Assembly (NCBI RefSeq): GCF_012273655.1
Contig: NZ_JAAWWP010000004.1
Location: 248,001-312,000 of the forward strand
Direction: 5' to 3'
Source of the DNA: Streptomyces physcomitrii
Lineage (GTDB): Bacteria; Actinomycetota; Actinomycetes; Streptomycetales; Streptomycetaceae
DNA: 64,000 bases
The notes beneath the pieces are model-generated. The model had not been told where the DNA came from. It searched no databases and saw nothing but the letters and a program-made list of their open reading frames with translations. Below are positions 44,987-54,447 of this stretch, piece by piece. A program made the translations under genes and the position numbers. The stretch's first letter is position 1; every line of letters starts with the position of its first letter.

Positions 44987-45317
44987 GGCCGCGGCCCCTT
45001 CACATATTGTGATCTTGCACGCGAATCGTGCTGGGACGATAAATCGACTCCAGGCCCGCGGCAACGGGGCACGCCGCCCGAGAGGCCCACCCCGGCGGGG
45101 GCCACGGCCGATCTGCCTCCGTTGTGCCCAACTCCCCGCCCGGTAATCCGCCGAGCTGCGCGGATCCTCTCCGCCCCGGCCCCGTACCGCCCCGTATGCC
45201 CATTCGGGTCAGATACGGCCGGACACCACACCGCCCGCGGGCCCCGCCCTCCCGGCGCTCCCCACCCCGAAAAACCGGTCATGCGCCCCGGGCCGCGGCC
45301 CGTACACTGGGCACAGC
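44987..45317. other. Divergent promoter region between the DksA-like gene and ileS
   Basis: No gene. 45001-45055 is the most AT-rich stretch nearby and includes the near-palindrome CACATATTGTG (45002-45012), likely part of the minus-strand promoter. On the plus strand TACACT at 45303-45308 is a candidate -10 for the ileS leader. The rest is GC-rich and featureless to my eye. Confidence 0.45.
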
Positions 45318-45597
45318 GAGAAGCGTGGATGGGGACGAGTAACGCCGTACGCAGCCATGAGCGACCCGGGGACGGTGCGAGCCCGGGGGCCTGCCCGACG
45401 TGAAGATCACCCCGGAGCCGCCGGAAGAAAGCCGCAGCCGACCCAGTCCGCCGCGGCCGGTAGAACCGGCTTCGCGACCCCAATGAGGGGGCCGTGCGGT
45501 GTGCCGCGCGGCCAAGGAGGGTGGTACCGCGGGAGTCCGGGCACGACGGCTCTCGTCCCTCCGACGGAAGGCAGCAGTCCGTTGGAGGAGCATCCCC
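45318..45597 (+). promoter_or_regulatory. Translational T-box riboswitch of ileS
   Basis: The leader has the T-box core AGGAGGGTGGTACCGCGGG (45515-45533), whose TGGT can pair with an uncharged tRNA ACCA end. Upstream, AGTA (45338-45341) and GTGAAGATCACC (45402-45411 region) form a specifier-loop pattern with the Ile codon ATC at 45406-45408 followed by A. Instead of a terminator, CTCCGACGG (45559-45567) can pair with CCGTTGGAG (45579-45587), covering the ileS Shine-Dalgarno GGAGGAG (45584-45590). Low Ile-tRNA charging would free the ribosome site, as known for actinobacterial ileS. Confidence 0.85.
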
Positions 45598-48500
45598 GTG
45601 AAGTCGCCGCAGTCGCCGAATCCGGCCGCCCCGCAGCAGTACCGCCAGGTGCCCGCCCAGGTGGACCTTCCCGCCCTGGAGCACGCGGTGCTCGACTTCT
45701 GGCGCGAGCAGAAGGTCTTCGCCAAGTCCCTGGAGCAGTCCGAGGGCCGCCCCGAGTGGGTCTTCTACGAGGGCCCGCCCACCGCCAACGGCATGCCCGG
45801 CGCCCACCACATCGAGGCCCGCGTCTTCAAGGACGTCTTCCCGCGCTTCCGCACCATGCGCGGCTACCACGTGGCCCGCAAGGCCGGCTGGGACTGCCAC
45901 GGGCTGCCGGTGGAGCTGGCCGTGGAGAAGGAGCTGGGCTTCAGCGGCAAGAAGGACATCGAGGCGTACGGCATCGCCGAGTTCAACGCCAGGTGCCGCG
46001 AGTCGGTGACCCGGCACACCGACGCCTTCGCCGAGCTGACGACCCGCATGGGCTACTGGGTCGACCTGGACGAGGCCTACCGCACCATGGACCCCGAGTA
46101 CGTGGAGTCCGTCTGGTGGTCGCTGAAGGAGATCTTCGGCAAGGGCCTGCTCGTCCAGGACCACCGGGTCGCCCCCTGGTGCCCCCGCTGCGGCACCGGC
46201 CTCTCCGACCACGAGCTGGCCCAGGGCTACGAGACCGTCGTCGACCCCTCGGTCTACGTCCGCTTCCCCCTCACCTCGGGCCCGCTCGCGGGCGAGGCCT
46301 CGCTGCTCGTGTGGACCACCACCCCCTGGACCCTGGTCTCCAACACGGCCGTCGCCGCCCACCCCGGGGTCACCTACGTCGAGGCCACCGACGGCACCGA
46401 GAAGGTCGTCGTCGCCGAGCCGCTCGTCGAGAAGGCCCTCGGCGAGGGCTGGGAGCCCACCGGCCGCCGCTTCACCGGCGCCGAGATGGAGCGCTGGACC
46501 TACGAACGCCCCTTCTCCCTGGTCGAGTTCCCGGAACCCGCGCACTTCGTGGTCAACGCGGAGTACGTCACCACCGAGGACGGCACCGGCCTCGTCCACC
46601 AGGCCCCCGCCTTCGGTGAGGACGACCTCAAGGTCTGCCGCGCCTACGGACTGCCGGTGGTCAACCCGGTCAACGCCGACGGCACCTTCCTGGAGTCCCT
46701 GGAGCTGGTCGGCGGGCAGTTCTTCAAGAAGGCCGACGAGGCCCTCACCGAGGACCTCGGCACCCGCGGACTGCTCTTCCGCCACCTCCCCTACGAGCAC
46801 AGCTATCCGCACTGCTGGCGCTGCCACACCGCGCTGCTCTACTACGCGCAGCCCTCCTGGTACATCCGCACCACCGCGGTCAAGGACCGCCTGCTCGCGG
46901 AGAACGAGAAGACCAACTGGTTCCCGGACTCGGTCAAGCACGGCCGCTTCGGCGACTGGCTGGAGAACAACATCGACTGGGCGCTCTCCCGCAACCGCTA
47001 CTGGGGCACCCCGCTGCCCATCTGGCGCTGCGAGGAGGGCCACCTCACCTGCGTCGGCTCCCGCGCGGAGCTGAGCGAGCTGTCCGGCACCGACCAGTCG
47101 GCGCTCGACCCGCACCGCCCGTACATCGACGAGGTCGTCTTCCCCTGCCCGCACGAGGGCTGCGCGCTCACCGCGAGCCGCGTCCCGGAGGTCATCGACG
47201 CCTGGTACGACTCCGGCTCGATGCCCTTCGCGCAGTGGGGCTACCCGTACAAGAACAAGGAGCTCTTCGAGAGCCGCTACCCGGCGCAGTTCATCTCGGA
47301 GGCCATCGACCAGACCCGCGGCTGGTTCTACACGCTGATGGCCGTCGGCACCCTGGTCTTCGACAGGTCCTCCTACGAGAACGTCGTCTGCCTCGGCCAC
47401 ATCCTCGCCGAGGACGGCCGCAAGATGTCCAAGCACCTGGGCAACATCCTCCAGCCGATCCCGCTGATGGACGAGCACGGCGCCGACGCGGTCCGCTGGT
47501 TCATGGCCGCGGGCGGCTCCCCCTGGGCGGCCCGGCGGGTGGGCCACGGCACCATCCAGGAGGTGGTCCGCAAGACCCTGCTGACGTACTGGAACACGGT
47601 CGCCTTCCAGGCCCTGTACGCGCGCACCTCCGGCTGGGCGCCCACCGGCGCGGACCCGGCCCCGGCCGAGCGCCCGCTGCTCGACCGCTGGCTCCTGTCC
47701 GAACTGCACGCCCTGACCGGCCAGGTCACGGTGGCGATGGAGTCCTACGACACCCAGCGCGCCGGCAAGCTGCTCTCCGCCTTCGTCGACGACCTCTCCA
47801 ACTGGTACGTACGCCGCTCCCGGCGCCGCTTCTGGCAGGGCGACGCGGCGGCGCTGCGCACCCTGCACGAGGTCGTCGAGACGGTCACCCGGCTGATGGC
47901 CCCGCTGACCCCCTTCCTCACCGAGCGGGTCTGGCAGGACCTGGTGGTGCCGGTGACCCCGGGCGCGCCGGAGTCGGTGCACCTGGCGAGCTGGCCGGAG
48001 GCGGACCCCTCGGCCGTCGACACCGGTCTGTCCCGGCAGATGGCCCTGGTGCGCAGGCTGGTCGAGCTGGGCCGGGCCACCCGCGCCGAGTCGGGGGTCA
48101 AGACCCGCCAGCCGCTCTCCCGCGCCCTGGTCGCGGCCACCGGCTTCGAGTCCCTCTCCCCGGAGCTGCGGGCGCAGATCACCGAGGAGCTGAACGTCTC
48201 CTCGGTCGCCGCGCTCTCCGAGGTCGGTGGCTCCCTGGTCGACACCACCGCGAAGGCCAACTTCCGGCCGCTCGGCAAGCGCTTCGGCAAGGGCGTCCAG
48301 GACGTCGCCAAGGCGATCGCGGCCGCCGACGCCGCCGCGCTCTCGGCGGCGCTGCGGGCCGGTACCGCGAGCGTGGAGGTCGGCGGCGAGACGGTCGGCC
48401 TCGCCCCCGAGGAGGTCATCGTCACCGAGACGCCCCGCGAGGGCTGGTCGGTCGCCTCCGACGCGGGCGCCACCGTCGCGCTCGACCTGGAGATCACCGA

Positions 48501-48768
48501 GGAGCTGCGCCGCGCGGGCCTGGCCAGGGACGCCATCCGCCTCATCCAGGAGGCCCGCAAGAACAGCGGCCTGGACGTCGCGGACCGGATCGCGCTGCGC
48601 TGGCGCGCCACCGATCCGGCCGTGGCGAGCGCCCTGTCCGAGCACTCCGGGCTGATCGCCGACGAGGTCCTCGCCACGGACTTCGCCGAGGGCGAGGCGG
48701 ACGACTCCTACGGCGAGCCCTTCACCGACGAGCCCCTCGGCCTGGCCTTCCGCCTCCGCAAGGCCTGA
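45598..48768 (+). CDS. ileS: Isoleucyl-tRNA synthetase
   Basis: Class I synthetase that charges tRNA(Ile), 1056 aa, of the eukaryote-like type with a long C-terminal region. The HIGH-equivalent lies in GPPTANGMPGAHHIEARVFK (about 59-78), the KMSKS-equivalent in GRKMSKHLGNI (about 607-617), and the editing domain includes VWTTTPWTLVSNTAVAAHPG (about 239-258). GTG 45598 is preceded by GGAGGAGCATCCCC, the sequence hidden by the T-box stem. The anticodon-binding domain and a long tail with mixed hydrophobic helices end LAFRLRKA. Two strong hairpins follow. Confidence 0.98.
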   Translation: MKSPQSPNPAAPQQYRQVPAQVDLPALEHAVLDFWREQKVFAKSLEQSEGRPEWVFYEGPPTANGMPGAHHIEARVFKDVFPRFRTMRGYHVARKAGWDCHGLPVELAVEKELGFSGKKDIEAYGIAEFNARCRESVTRHTDAFAELTTRMGYWVDLDEAYRTMDPEYVESVWWSLKEIFGKGLLVQDHRVAPWCPRCGTGLSDHELAQGYETVVDPSVYVRFPLTSGPLAGEASLLVWTTTPWTLVSNTAVAAHPGVTYVEATDGTEKVVVAEPLVEKALGEGWEPTGRRFTGAEMERWTYERPFSLVEFPEPAHFVVNAEYVTTEDGTGLVHQAPAFGEDDLKVCRAYGLPVVNPVNADGTFLESLELVGGQFFKKADEALTEDLGTRGLLFRHLPYEHSYPHCWRCHTALLYYAQPSWYIRTTAVKDRLLAENEKTNWFPDSVKHGRFGDWLENNIDWALSRNRYWGTPLPIWRCEEGHLTCVGSRAELSELSGTDQSALDPHRPYIDEVVFPCPHEGCALTASRVPEVIDAWYDSGSMPFAQWGYPYKNKELFESRYPAQFISEAIDQTRGWFYTLMAVGTLVFDRSSYENVVCLGHILAEDGRKMSKHLGNILQPIPLMDEHGADAVRWFMAAGGSPWAARRVGHGTIQEVVRKTLLTYWNTVAFQALYARTSGWAPTGADPAPAERPLLDRWLLSELHALTGQVTVAMESYDTQRAGKLLSAFVDDLSNWYVRRSRRRFWQGDAAALRTLHEVVETVTRLMAPLTPFLTERVWQDLVVPVTPGAPESVHLASWPEADPSAVDTGLSRQMALVRRLVELGRATRAESGVKTRQPLSRALVAATGFESLSPELRAQITEELNVSSVAALSEVGGSLVDTTAKANFRPLGKRFGKGVQDVAKAIAAADAAALSAALRAGTASVEVGGETVGLAPEEVIVTETPREGWSVASDAGATVALDLEITEELRRAGLARDAIRLIQEARKNSGLDVADRIALRWRATDPAVASALSEHSGLIADEVLATDFAEGEADDSYGEPFTDEPLGLAFRLRKA

Positions 48769-48794
48769 CCGGCCGGAAGCCCCCGACCGGAACC

Positions 48795-48839
48795 GAGGCC
48801 CGGGCCGCCGCGAAGAAAGTCCGCGGCGCCCCGGGCCTC
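48795..48839 (+). terminator. 18-bp terminator hairpin after ileS
   Basis: 48795-48812 pairs with 48822-48839 (GAGGCCCGGG...CCCGGGCCTC) with one mismatch and a 9-nt loop, 27 nt past the ileS stop. Confidence 0.85.
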
Positions 48840-48891
48840 GGCATTGCGTACGCCCGCACGCATGTACGGCCCGGCAACGGACGGCTGAGCA

Positions 48892-48966
48892 CGGGCGGTC
48901 CGGCACGGCACGGGCGGTCCGGTACGGCACGGGCAGTCCGGTACGGCACGGACGGTCCGGCACGGA
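48892..48966. repeat. 19-bp tandem repeat, four copies
   Basis: Units 48892-48910, 48911-48929, 48930-48948 and 48949-48966 share CGGGCGGTCCGGTACGGCA with one or two changes. They lie in the 372-nt spacer between ileS and divIVA, which otherwise holds only the two terminators. Confidence 0.85.
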
Positions 48967-49066
48967 CGGCACGGAGACCTGCGTCCGCCCCATCCCGTAC
49001 GGACTGGCGTTCCCGCACGCCCACTCCCGCCACCGCACCCGCACGCCGCGCTCCCCGCGCGCAAAA

Positions 49067-49100
49067 GGGCAGGGCCCCCGGAAGACCGGGGGCCCTGCCC
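49067..49100. terminator. Perfect 15-bp bidirectional terminator hairpin
   Basis: GGGCAGGGCCCCCGG (49067-49081) pairs perfectly with 49086-49100 around AAGA, 40 nt beyond the divIVA stop; it can also end ileS read-through. Confidence 0.88.
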
Positions 49101-49140
49101 TGAACGCCTTGCCGACGCCTGTGGCGTGGTGCGGCGCCGC

Positions 49141-50250
49141 CTAGTTGTCGTCCTCGTCGATGAGGAAGCCGCGCATCGGCGAGGGAGCCTGCTGCATCTG
49201 CTGCGGGCTCTGCGGCCGGACCGGCGCCATCGGCTGGGTCATCGCGGGGGACATCTGCTGCTGCCCGCCGTACGAGGGGCCGCCGGACGGGGACGGGGAG
49301 TTGCCGCCCATCGTCTGGTTGCCGCCGTAGGAGGGAGCGCTCGCGCCTGCCGGGGCCATGGAGGGCGCCGGGGACGGCGGGAGCGAGGCCGTCGCGGGGG
49401 TCCGCGGCGGCGCCAGCGAGTCGTCGGCCTGGGTCTCCAGCTGGCGCAGCTGGCTCTCCAGGTAGGACTTCAGGCGGGTGCGGTACTCGCGCTCGAAGCC
49501 GCGCAGGTCCTCGACCTTGCGCTCCAGCGTGGCGCGGGCGGACTCCAGGGAGCCCATCGCGACGCGGTGCTTCTCCTGCGCGTCCCGCTCCAGGGCGTCG
49601 GCCTTGGCACGGGCGTCACGCTCCAGACCCTCGGCACGGCTGCGGGCCTCACCGACGATCTTGTTCGCCTCGGAGCGGGCCTCGGCGATCGCCTGGTCGG
49701 CGGTCTGCTGGGCCAGCGAGAGGACACGGGCGGCGCTGTCGCCACCGGGGCCCTGACCGGGACCGGGCAGCTGCGGGCCGCCGTGGCCGGGACCACCGGG
49801 ACCGCCGGGGCCACCCATGGGTCCGCCCATCGGGCCGCCCTGCTGCTGCATGGGGCCGGGACCGTGCGGGCCGCCCTGGGGACCGCCGGGGCCGTGGCCG
49901 CCGGGGCCGGGGGGCAGCTGCGGGGCGCCGCCCGGCAGCTGGGGCGGGCCGCCCATCTGCTGCTGCTGGTGCGGCGGGACCGGCTGCGGTCCGGATATGG
50001 CGGCGGGCACCGGGGCGCCGGGCCGCTCCTGGGGCTCCTGCTTGCGCATCTGCTGCTGCTGTTGGTTCTGGGCGGCAGCACGGGTCGCCGCGGCGAGTTT
50101 CGCCCGCAGGTCCTCGTTCTCGCGGAGCAGGCGGTTCAGCTCTGCTTCGACCTCGTCGAGGAAGGCATCGACCTCGTCCTCGTCATAGCCTTCTCGGAGG
50201 CGGACGGTCGTGAACTGCTTGTTCCGCACGTCCTCGGGGGTCAACGGCAT
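49141..50250 (-). CDS. divIVA: Polar growth scaffold DivIVA
   Basis: A 369-aa coiled-coil protein that marks hyphal tips and directs polar cell-wall growth in Streptomyces. The conserved N-terminal lipid-binding domain is MPLTPEDVRNKQFTTVRLRE with the first coiled coil (EDEVDAFLDEVEAELNRLL, about 24-42). A Gln/Gly/Pro-rich linker (about 60-170) with QQQQQ and GGPMGGP repeats precedes the second long coiled coil (about 175-275) and a disordered tail ending FLIDEDDN. It lies downstream of yggT and sepF, the usual order. The linker is low-complexity DNA prone to length changes. Confidence 0.97.
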   Translation of the reverse strand: MPLTPEDVRNKQFTTVRLREGYDEDEVDAFLDEVEAELNRLLRENEDLRAKLAAATRAAAQNQQQQQMRKQEPQERPGAPVPAAISGPQPVPPHQQQQMGGPPQLPGGAPQLPPGPGGHGPGGPQGGPHGPGPMQQQGGPMGGPMGGPGGPGGPGHGGPQLPGPGQGPGGDSAARVLSLAQQTADQAIAEARSEANKIVGEARSRAEGLERDARAKADALERDAQEKHRVAMGSLESARATLERKVEDLRGFEREYRTRLKSYLESQLRQLETQADDSLAPPRTPATASLPPSPAPSMAPAGASAPSYGGNQTMGGNSPSPSGGPSYGGQQQMSPAMTQPMAPVRPQSPQQMQQAPSPMRGFLIDEDDN

Positions 50251-50338
50251 CTCTTCACCTCAACTGGGTTCCATCGGCGTTCGGCATCCGGCAAGACCGT
50301 ATCGGGATCATCCCCACTGAACTGGGGGATCGCATCGT

Positions 50339-50626
50339 TCACATCGCCTTCCCGACAAGGGTGAGGAGGATGTACACGATGATCATCAGAACGAAGAAGG
50401 ACAGGTCGAGCGCCACGCCCCCGAGACGCAACGGCGGGATGAATCGCCGCAGAAGCTTGAGCGGTGGATCGGTGACAGTGTAGGTGGCCTCAAGTACGAC
50501 CACCATCGGCTTGCCGGGTTGCCACGAGCGGGCGAACTGGAACACGTAGTCCATGACCAGCCTGAAGATCAGCACGATCAGAAAAACCATCAGCGCGATG
50601 TAGAGCACTTCCAGTACCACGCTCAT
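50339..50626 (-). CDS. YggT family membrane protein
   Basis: A 95-aa protein with two membrane helices (about 5-25 and 72-92). YggT motifs are LIFRLVMDYVFQFARSWQP and TDPPLKLLRRFIPPLRLGGVALDLSF (read in two parts). It is conserved beside sepF and divIVA in actinobacteria and many other bacteria; it is thought to be linked to division or osmotic balance, but no activity is proven. It starts 61 nt after the sepF stop and its stop lies 88 nt before divIVA. Confidence 0.93.
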   Translation of the reverse strand: MSVVLEVLYIALMVFLIVLIFRLVMDYVFQFARSWQPGKPMVVVLEATYTVTDPPLKLLRRFIPPLRLGGVALDLSFFVLMIIVYILLTLVGKAM

Positions 50627-50687
50627 CTCCGCGCGTCCCTCTCCCCTGATGCTCTGGTCCTCGGACCGGTCTACCGGATCTTGCGTC

Positions 50688-51326
50688 TCAGCTCTGGTTG
50701 AAGAACCCGCCCTCTGCGATGCGGGCCTTGTCCTCCGCCGTTACATCGACGTTAGCAGGCGAGAGGAGGAAGACCTTCTGAGTCACTCTTTCAATACTCC
50801 CGTGGAGACCGAAGACGAGTCCGGCGGCAAAGTCGACAAGTCGCTTCGCGTCGGTGTCGTCCATCTCCGTCAGGTTCATGATCACCGGAGTGCCCTCGCG
50901 GAAGTGTTCCCCGATGGTACGGGCCTCGTTGTAGGTCCGGGGGTGCAGTGTGGTGATGCGGTAGGGCTCCCGCTCGGACACCACCTTGGGCATGATCACA
51001 GGTGCGTTCTTCTCCAGGCTCTGGCGTTCAGGTGTGATGGATGCCACGGGGGCGATTCGCGCCGGACGTCCGGATTCCGCGGAGAGCGAAGAGGACCGGG
51101 ACGGCTCGCGCTGGGCGGGAGGCGCGACCGCGCGCACCGCTTCCTCGCGCCCAGAGGAATGGGACTGGTGTGACTGATGTGACGATTCATGGCGCCGACG
51201 GTCCCGCTCGGGCTCCGGATCAAGCTCGGGTTCGAAGTCGTCGTCGGGGTCGAAGCCCCGGCCGTCGTACCCATCGTCCTCCACGAGGCCGAGGTAGACC
51301 GCCATCTTGCGCATCGCGCCGGCCAT
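50688..51326 (-). CDS. sepF: Cell division protein SepF
   Basis: A 212-aa FtsZ-membrane anchor. It begins [18 protein letters not shown], the amphipathic membrane-binding helix, continues with an acidic, Arg- and Ser-rich linker (about 20-95) and ends in the SepF fold with [20 protein letters not shown] and [21 protein letters not shown] 51326 is chosen because GGAGGACTCAGAGC precedes it and homology starts there. It lies downstream of yggS and upstream of yggT within the division cluster. Confidence 0.96.
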   Translation of the reverse strand: MAGAMRKMAVYLGLVEDDGYDGRGFDPDDDFEPELDPEPERDRRRHESSHQSHQSHSSGREEAVRAVAPPAQREPSRSSSLSAESGRPARIAPVASITPERQSLEKNAPVIMPKVVSEREPYRITTLHPRTYNEARTIGEHFREGTPVIMNLTEMDDTDAKRLVDFAAGLVFGLHGSIERVTQKVFLLSPANVDVTAEDKARIAEGGFFNQS

Positions 51327-51459
51327 GCTCTGAGTCCTCCGCTCTGTGGTGGATCGACTGCCACGACCCGGTGAACCAGGTCCGCGATCCACGAGGTGCA
51401 CCCCGCTTCAACTGCGGGAATGACCATATTTTGTGCTGTGGTCCGACTTCTTGGCGACG

Positions 51460-52179
51460 TTACCCGAGCCGTGGTCGGACTCCGAGTACCGCCGTACCGA
51501 CGCGCACATGTGTCGCCCCGGCCGCGACGGCCTGTTCGAGGTCCGCACTCATCCCTGCGGAAACCATGTTCGCAGCCGGATGGGCCGCGCGCATATGGGT
51601 TGAGAATTCCATCAGCCGCTCGAACGCCGCCTGTTGCCTGCCCGCGTACGGCCCGGTGAGCGGCGCGACGGTCATCAGACCGGCCAGCCGCAGCCCCTCG
51701 GCCGAGGCGATCAGCGAGGCCAACTCCTCGATCCCGCCCGCCCCCACGCCACCGCGCTCGCCCCTCTTGTCCTCGTCCGCGTCGAGCGCGACCTGGATCA
51801 GGCAGTCCACCGCGCGCTCCGCGCGGACGGCCTCCCTGGACAGCGCCGTGACCAGCTTCGGCCGGTCCACGGACTGCACCACATCGGCGTAACCGACCAC
51901 GGAACGCGCCTTGTTGGTCTGCAACTGCCCCACGAAATGCCAACTCAGGGGCAGATCTGCACATGCGGAGGCCTTGGGTCCCGCCTCCTGGTCGCGGTTC
52001 TCCGCCACCTCGCGGACACCGAGCCCGGACAGGATCCGCACATCCTCGGCCGGGTAGGTCTTGGTGACCACGATCAGGGTCACCTCCTCCCGCCGCCGGC
52101 CCGCGGCCCGGCAGGCCCGGGCGATGCGCTCCTCGACTGCGGCCAGATTCGCGGCCAGTTCGGCCTCGCGGTCGCTCAT
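51460..52179 (-). CDS. YggS/PLPBP family PLP homeostasis protein
   Basis: A 239-aa PLP-binding protein of the alanine-racemase-like fold-type III barrel without known catalytic function; it helps balance vitamin B6 and amino-acid pools. The PLP Lys lies in LIVVTKTYPAEDV (Lys at about 40). WHFVGQLQTNKAR (about 82-94), LAGLMTVAP (about 168) and the phosphate loop MSAGMSADLEQAV (about 209) are typical. ATG 52179 follows GAGGTGGGG. It lies between pgeF and sepF as in most actinobacterial dcw clusters. Confidence 0.95.
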   Translation of the reverse strand: MSDREAELAANLAAVEERIARACRAAGRRREEVTLIVVTKTYPAEDVRILSGLGVREVAENRDQEAGPKASACADLPLSWHFVGQLQTNKARSVVGYADVVQSVDRPKLVTALSREAVRAERAVDCLIQVALDADEDKRGERGGVGAGGIEELASLIASAEGLRLAGLMTVAPLTGPYAGRQQAAFERLMEFSTHMRAAHPAANMVSAGMSADLEQAVAAGATHVRVGTAVLGVRPRLG

Positions 52180-52186
52180 CCCCACC

Positions 52187-52921
52187 TCAGTCCAGCCACA
52201 CATAGCCCGCGAGACGGCCCGTGGTGCCCTCTTTGCGGTACGAGAAATGATCGTCCGACTCCAGGGTGCAGACCGCCGAACGCTGCCGGTCGCGCACCCC
52301 GAGCCGCTCCAACTGCGCGTGCACACCCGCCGTGACGTCGACCGCGGGGGTGCCCCAGCTGGTCTCGGCGCGGGCGGCGGGCTCCACCGCGGCGACCTCG
52401 GCCCGCATCCGCTCGGGCACCTCGTAGCAGCGTCCGCAGACGGCGGGTCCGGTACGGGCGGTGATCCGCGCGGGTTCGGCGCCGAGCGAGACCATCGCCT
52501 CGACCGCCGCCGGAACGATTCCCTTGACCATGCCCGGGCGCCCGGCGTGGGCCGCCGCGACGACCCCGGCCACCGGGTCGGCGAGCAGTACGGGGGTGCA
52601 GTCGGCGGTGAGCACCGCGAGGGCGAGGCCGCGGCGGGCGGTCACCACCGCGTCCGCCTCGGGGATCTCCTGGTCCGCGGCCCAGGGCCGGTCGACCACC
52701 ACCGCGGTGTCGCCGTGCACCTGCCGCATCCACACCACCCGCGCGGGGTCCAGGCCGAGCGCGGCGGCGGCACGCTCCCGGTTGCCGCCGACGGCGGCGG
52801 GGTCGTCACCGACCGCGCCGCCGAGGTTGAGCTGAGCGTACGGAGTGGCGCTCACCCCGCCCCACCGGTCGGTGAAGGCGAAGTGGGCGCCACTCGGCGT
52901 ATCCGTGTGTGCGGTTATCAC
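52187..52921 (-). CDS. pgeF: Peptidoglycan editing factor PgeF (YfiH/laccase-domain) family protein
   Basis: A 244-aa member of the YfiH/DUF152 family; characterised members act as purine nucleoside phosphorylase or adenosine deaminase, or as peptidoglycan-editing factors. Zinc ligands are seen in [10 protein letters not shown] (His at about 70), [13 protein letters not shown] (Cys at about 106) and [13 protein letters not shown] (His at about 123). GTG 52921 overlaps the ftsZ stop (GTGA), so translation is coupled. It is the gene directly downstream of ftsZ, the standard actinobacterial order. Confidence 0.93.
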   Translation of the reverse strand: MITAHTDTPSGAHFAFTDRWGGVSATPYAQLNLGGAVGDDPAAVGGNRERAAAALGLDPARVVWMRQVHGDTAVVVDRPWAADQEIPEADAVVTARRGLALAVLTADCTPVLLADPVAGVVAAAHAGRPGMVKGIVPAAVEAMVSLGAEPARITARTGPAVCGRCYEVPERMRAEVAAVEPAARAETSWGTPAVDVTAGVHAQLERLGVRDRQRSAVCTLESDDHFSYRKEGTTGRLAGYVWLD

Positions 52922-54165
52922 TTCAGGAAGTCCGGCACGTCCAGTTCCTCGGCCGCGCTGTCCTGGTAGCGGGCCGGGGGCACCTGCGGGGTGCCCGAGG
53001 AACCCGAGGTGGAGGCGGGTGCCGGGGACTCACTCGCCGGGACGGGGCTCGCGGGCTCGGCGGCGGGCTCCGGGGTGAGCGGCTTGGGCTCCTCACGCGG
53101 GGTGACGCTGCCGAGGCCGCCGAAGGCCGGGCGGGTCTCCGCCGGGCGGGAGGGGGCCGCGGACTCCTCCCGCTTGGCCGAGGCCGAGCCGAGGACGCCG
53201 TCCCGCTTGGAGGGCGGCTGACCGCCGTCGAAGCCGGCGGCGATGACGGTGACCCGTACCTCGTCGCCGAGGGCGTCGTCGATGACCGCGCCGAAGATGA
53301 TGTTGGCCTCGGGGTGGGCGGCCTCGCTCACCAGCTGCGCGGCCTCGTTGATCTCGAAGAGGCCGAGGTCGCTGCCGCCGGAGATGGAGAGCAGCACCCC
53401 GCGGGCGCCGTCGATGGAGGCCTCCAGGAGCGGCGAGGAGATCGCCATCTCGGCGGCGGCCACCGCGCGGTCGTCGCCCCGGGCCGAGCCGATGCCCATC
53501 AGGGCCGAACCCGCCTCCGACATCACGGACTTGACGTCGGCGAAGTCGAGGTTGATCAGGCCGGGGGTGGTGATGAGGTCGGTGATGCCCTGGACGCCGG
53601 AGAGCAGGACCTGGTCCGCGGACTTGAAGGCGTCGAGGACGCTGACCTGGCGGTCCGAGATGGAGAGCAGCCGGTCGTTGGGGATCACGATGAGGGTGTC
53701 GACCTCGTCGCGGAGTTCGGCGATGCCGTCCTCCGCCTGGTTCGCCCGGCGGCGGCCCTCGAAGGTGAACGGGCGGGTGACCACGCCGATCGTGAGGGCG
53801 CCCAGCGAACGGGCGATGTTGGCCACGACGGGTGCGCCGCCGGTGCCGGTGCCGCCGCCTTCTCCGGCGGTGACGAAGACCATGTCGGCCCCCTTGAGGA
53901 CCTCCTCGATCTCCTCGCGGTGGTCCTCGGCGGCCTTGCGGCCGACGGCGGGGTTGGCCCCGGCGCCGAGTCCGCGGGTGAGTTCCCGGCCGACGTCGAG
54001 CTTGACGTCGGCGTCGCTCATCAACAGGGCTTGCGCATCAGTGTTGATGGCGATGAACTCGACGCCTTTGAGACCGACCTCGATCATCCGGTTGATGGCA
54101 TTGACACCACCGCCGCCGACACCGATGACTTTGATGACTGCGAGGTAGTTCTGCGGTGCTGCCAC
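52918..54165 (-). CDS. ftsZ: Cell division GTPase FtsZ
   Basis: A 415-aa tubulin homologue that forms the septation ring. The start [20 protein letters not shown], the T3 loop [15 protein letters not shown] (about 103-117), T4-T6 segments and the synergy region [11 protein letters not shown] are complete. The C-terminal linker (about 320-405) is Pro/Ser/Glu-rich. The end [11 protein letters not shown] is the conserved C-terminal peptide that binds SepF. GTG 54165 is the start. In Streptomyces, ftsZ has growth and sporulation promoters; the 282-nt upstream region carries candidate regulatory sites. Confidence 0.99.
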   Translation of the reverse strand: MAAPQNYLAVIKVIGVGGGGVNAINRMIEVGLKGVEFIAINTDAQALLMSDADVKLDVGRELTRGLGAGANPAVGRKAAEDHREEIEEVLKGADMVFVTAGEGGGTGTGGAPVVANIARSLGALTIGVVTRPFTFEGRRRANQAEDGIAELRDEVDTLIVIPNDRLLSISDRQVSVLDAFKSADQVLLSGVQGITDLITTPGLINLDFADVKSVMSEAGSALMGIGSARGDDRAVAAAEMAISSPLLEASIDGARGVLLSISGGSDLGLFEINEAAQLVSEAAHPEANIIFGAVIDDALGDEVRVTVIAAGFDGGQPPSKRDGVLGSASAKREESAAPSRPAETRPAFGGLGSVTPREEPKPLTPEPAAEPASPVPASESPAPASTSGSSGTPQVPPARYQDSAAEELDVPDFLK

Positions 54166-54447
54166 GTCGAAGGCCTCTCGCCTCGAGTTACGTGTCGCTG
54201 CTTCGCGGTCCTGCGAGCGGCGACTGATGCCGAATGGGACGGTTCGAACGCCGACCCGAACCCTAACGCTGAAGTTTAGGGTTACCAGTGTGTCTCTTGC
54301 TGGACTTCATTGACTGTTCCGAGCAGGACACTAAGTCGACGAGCGGCGCGCGTTCAACGAACACGCCGAACCTCCCTCTTTTCTTTTCACCCTATGTGAT
54401 CAGCCGTTGCGCTGCTCAACCAGGGTGCTGGCCTGCGAGGACGTGCG
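54166..54447 (-). promoter_or_regulatory. ftsZ promoter region
   Basis: This 282-nt spacer between ftsQ and ftsZ is far less GC-rich than its surroundings. It holds an 8-bp inverted repeat AACCCTAA/TTAGGGTT at 54259-54266 and 54276-54283, whose minus-strand TAGGGT (54277-54282) could serve as a -10 on the reverse arm or in the other arm (54260-54265 read as TTAGGG). Two GACAC motifs, the core recognised by the sporulation regulator WhiA, are at 54290-54294 (minus strand) and 54327-54331 (plus strand). No gene is seen. Confidence 0.55.
54259..54283. promoter_or_regulatory. AT-rich inverted repeat upstream of ftsZ
   Basis: AACCCTAA and TTAGGGTT flank a 9-nt spacer; the perfect symmetry and position about 95-118 nt before the GTG suggest an operator or a hairpin in the leader. 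Confidence 0.5.

Noticed and set aside
44503..49044. 1513-codon minus-strand open frame opposite ileS
   Set aside because: Antisense shadow of ileS, crossing the T-box and DksA-like gene with no family motif.
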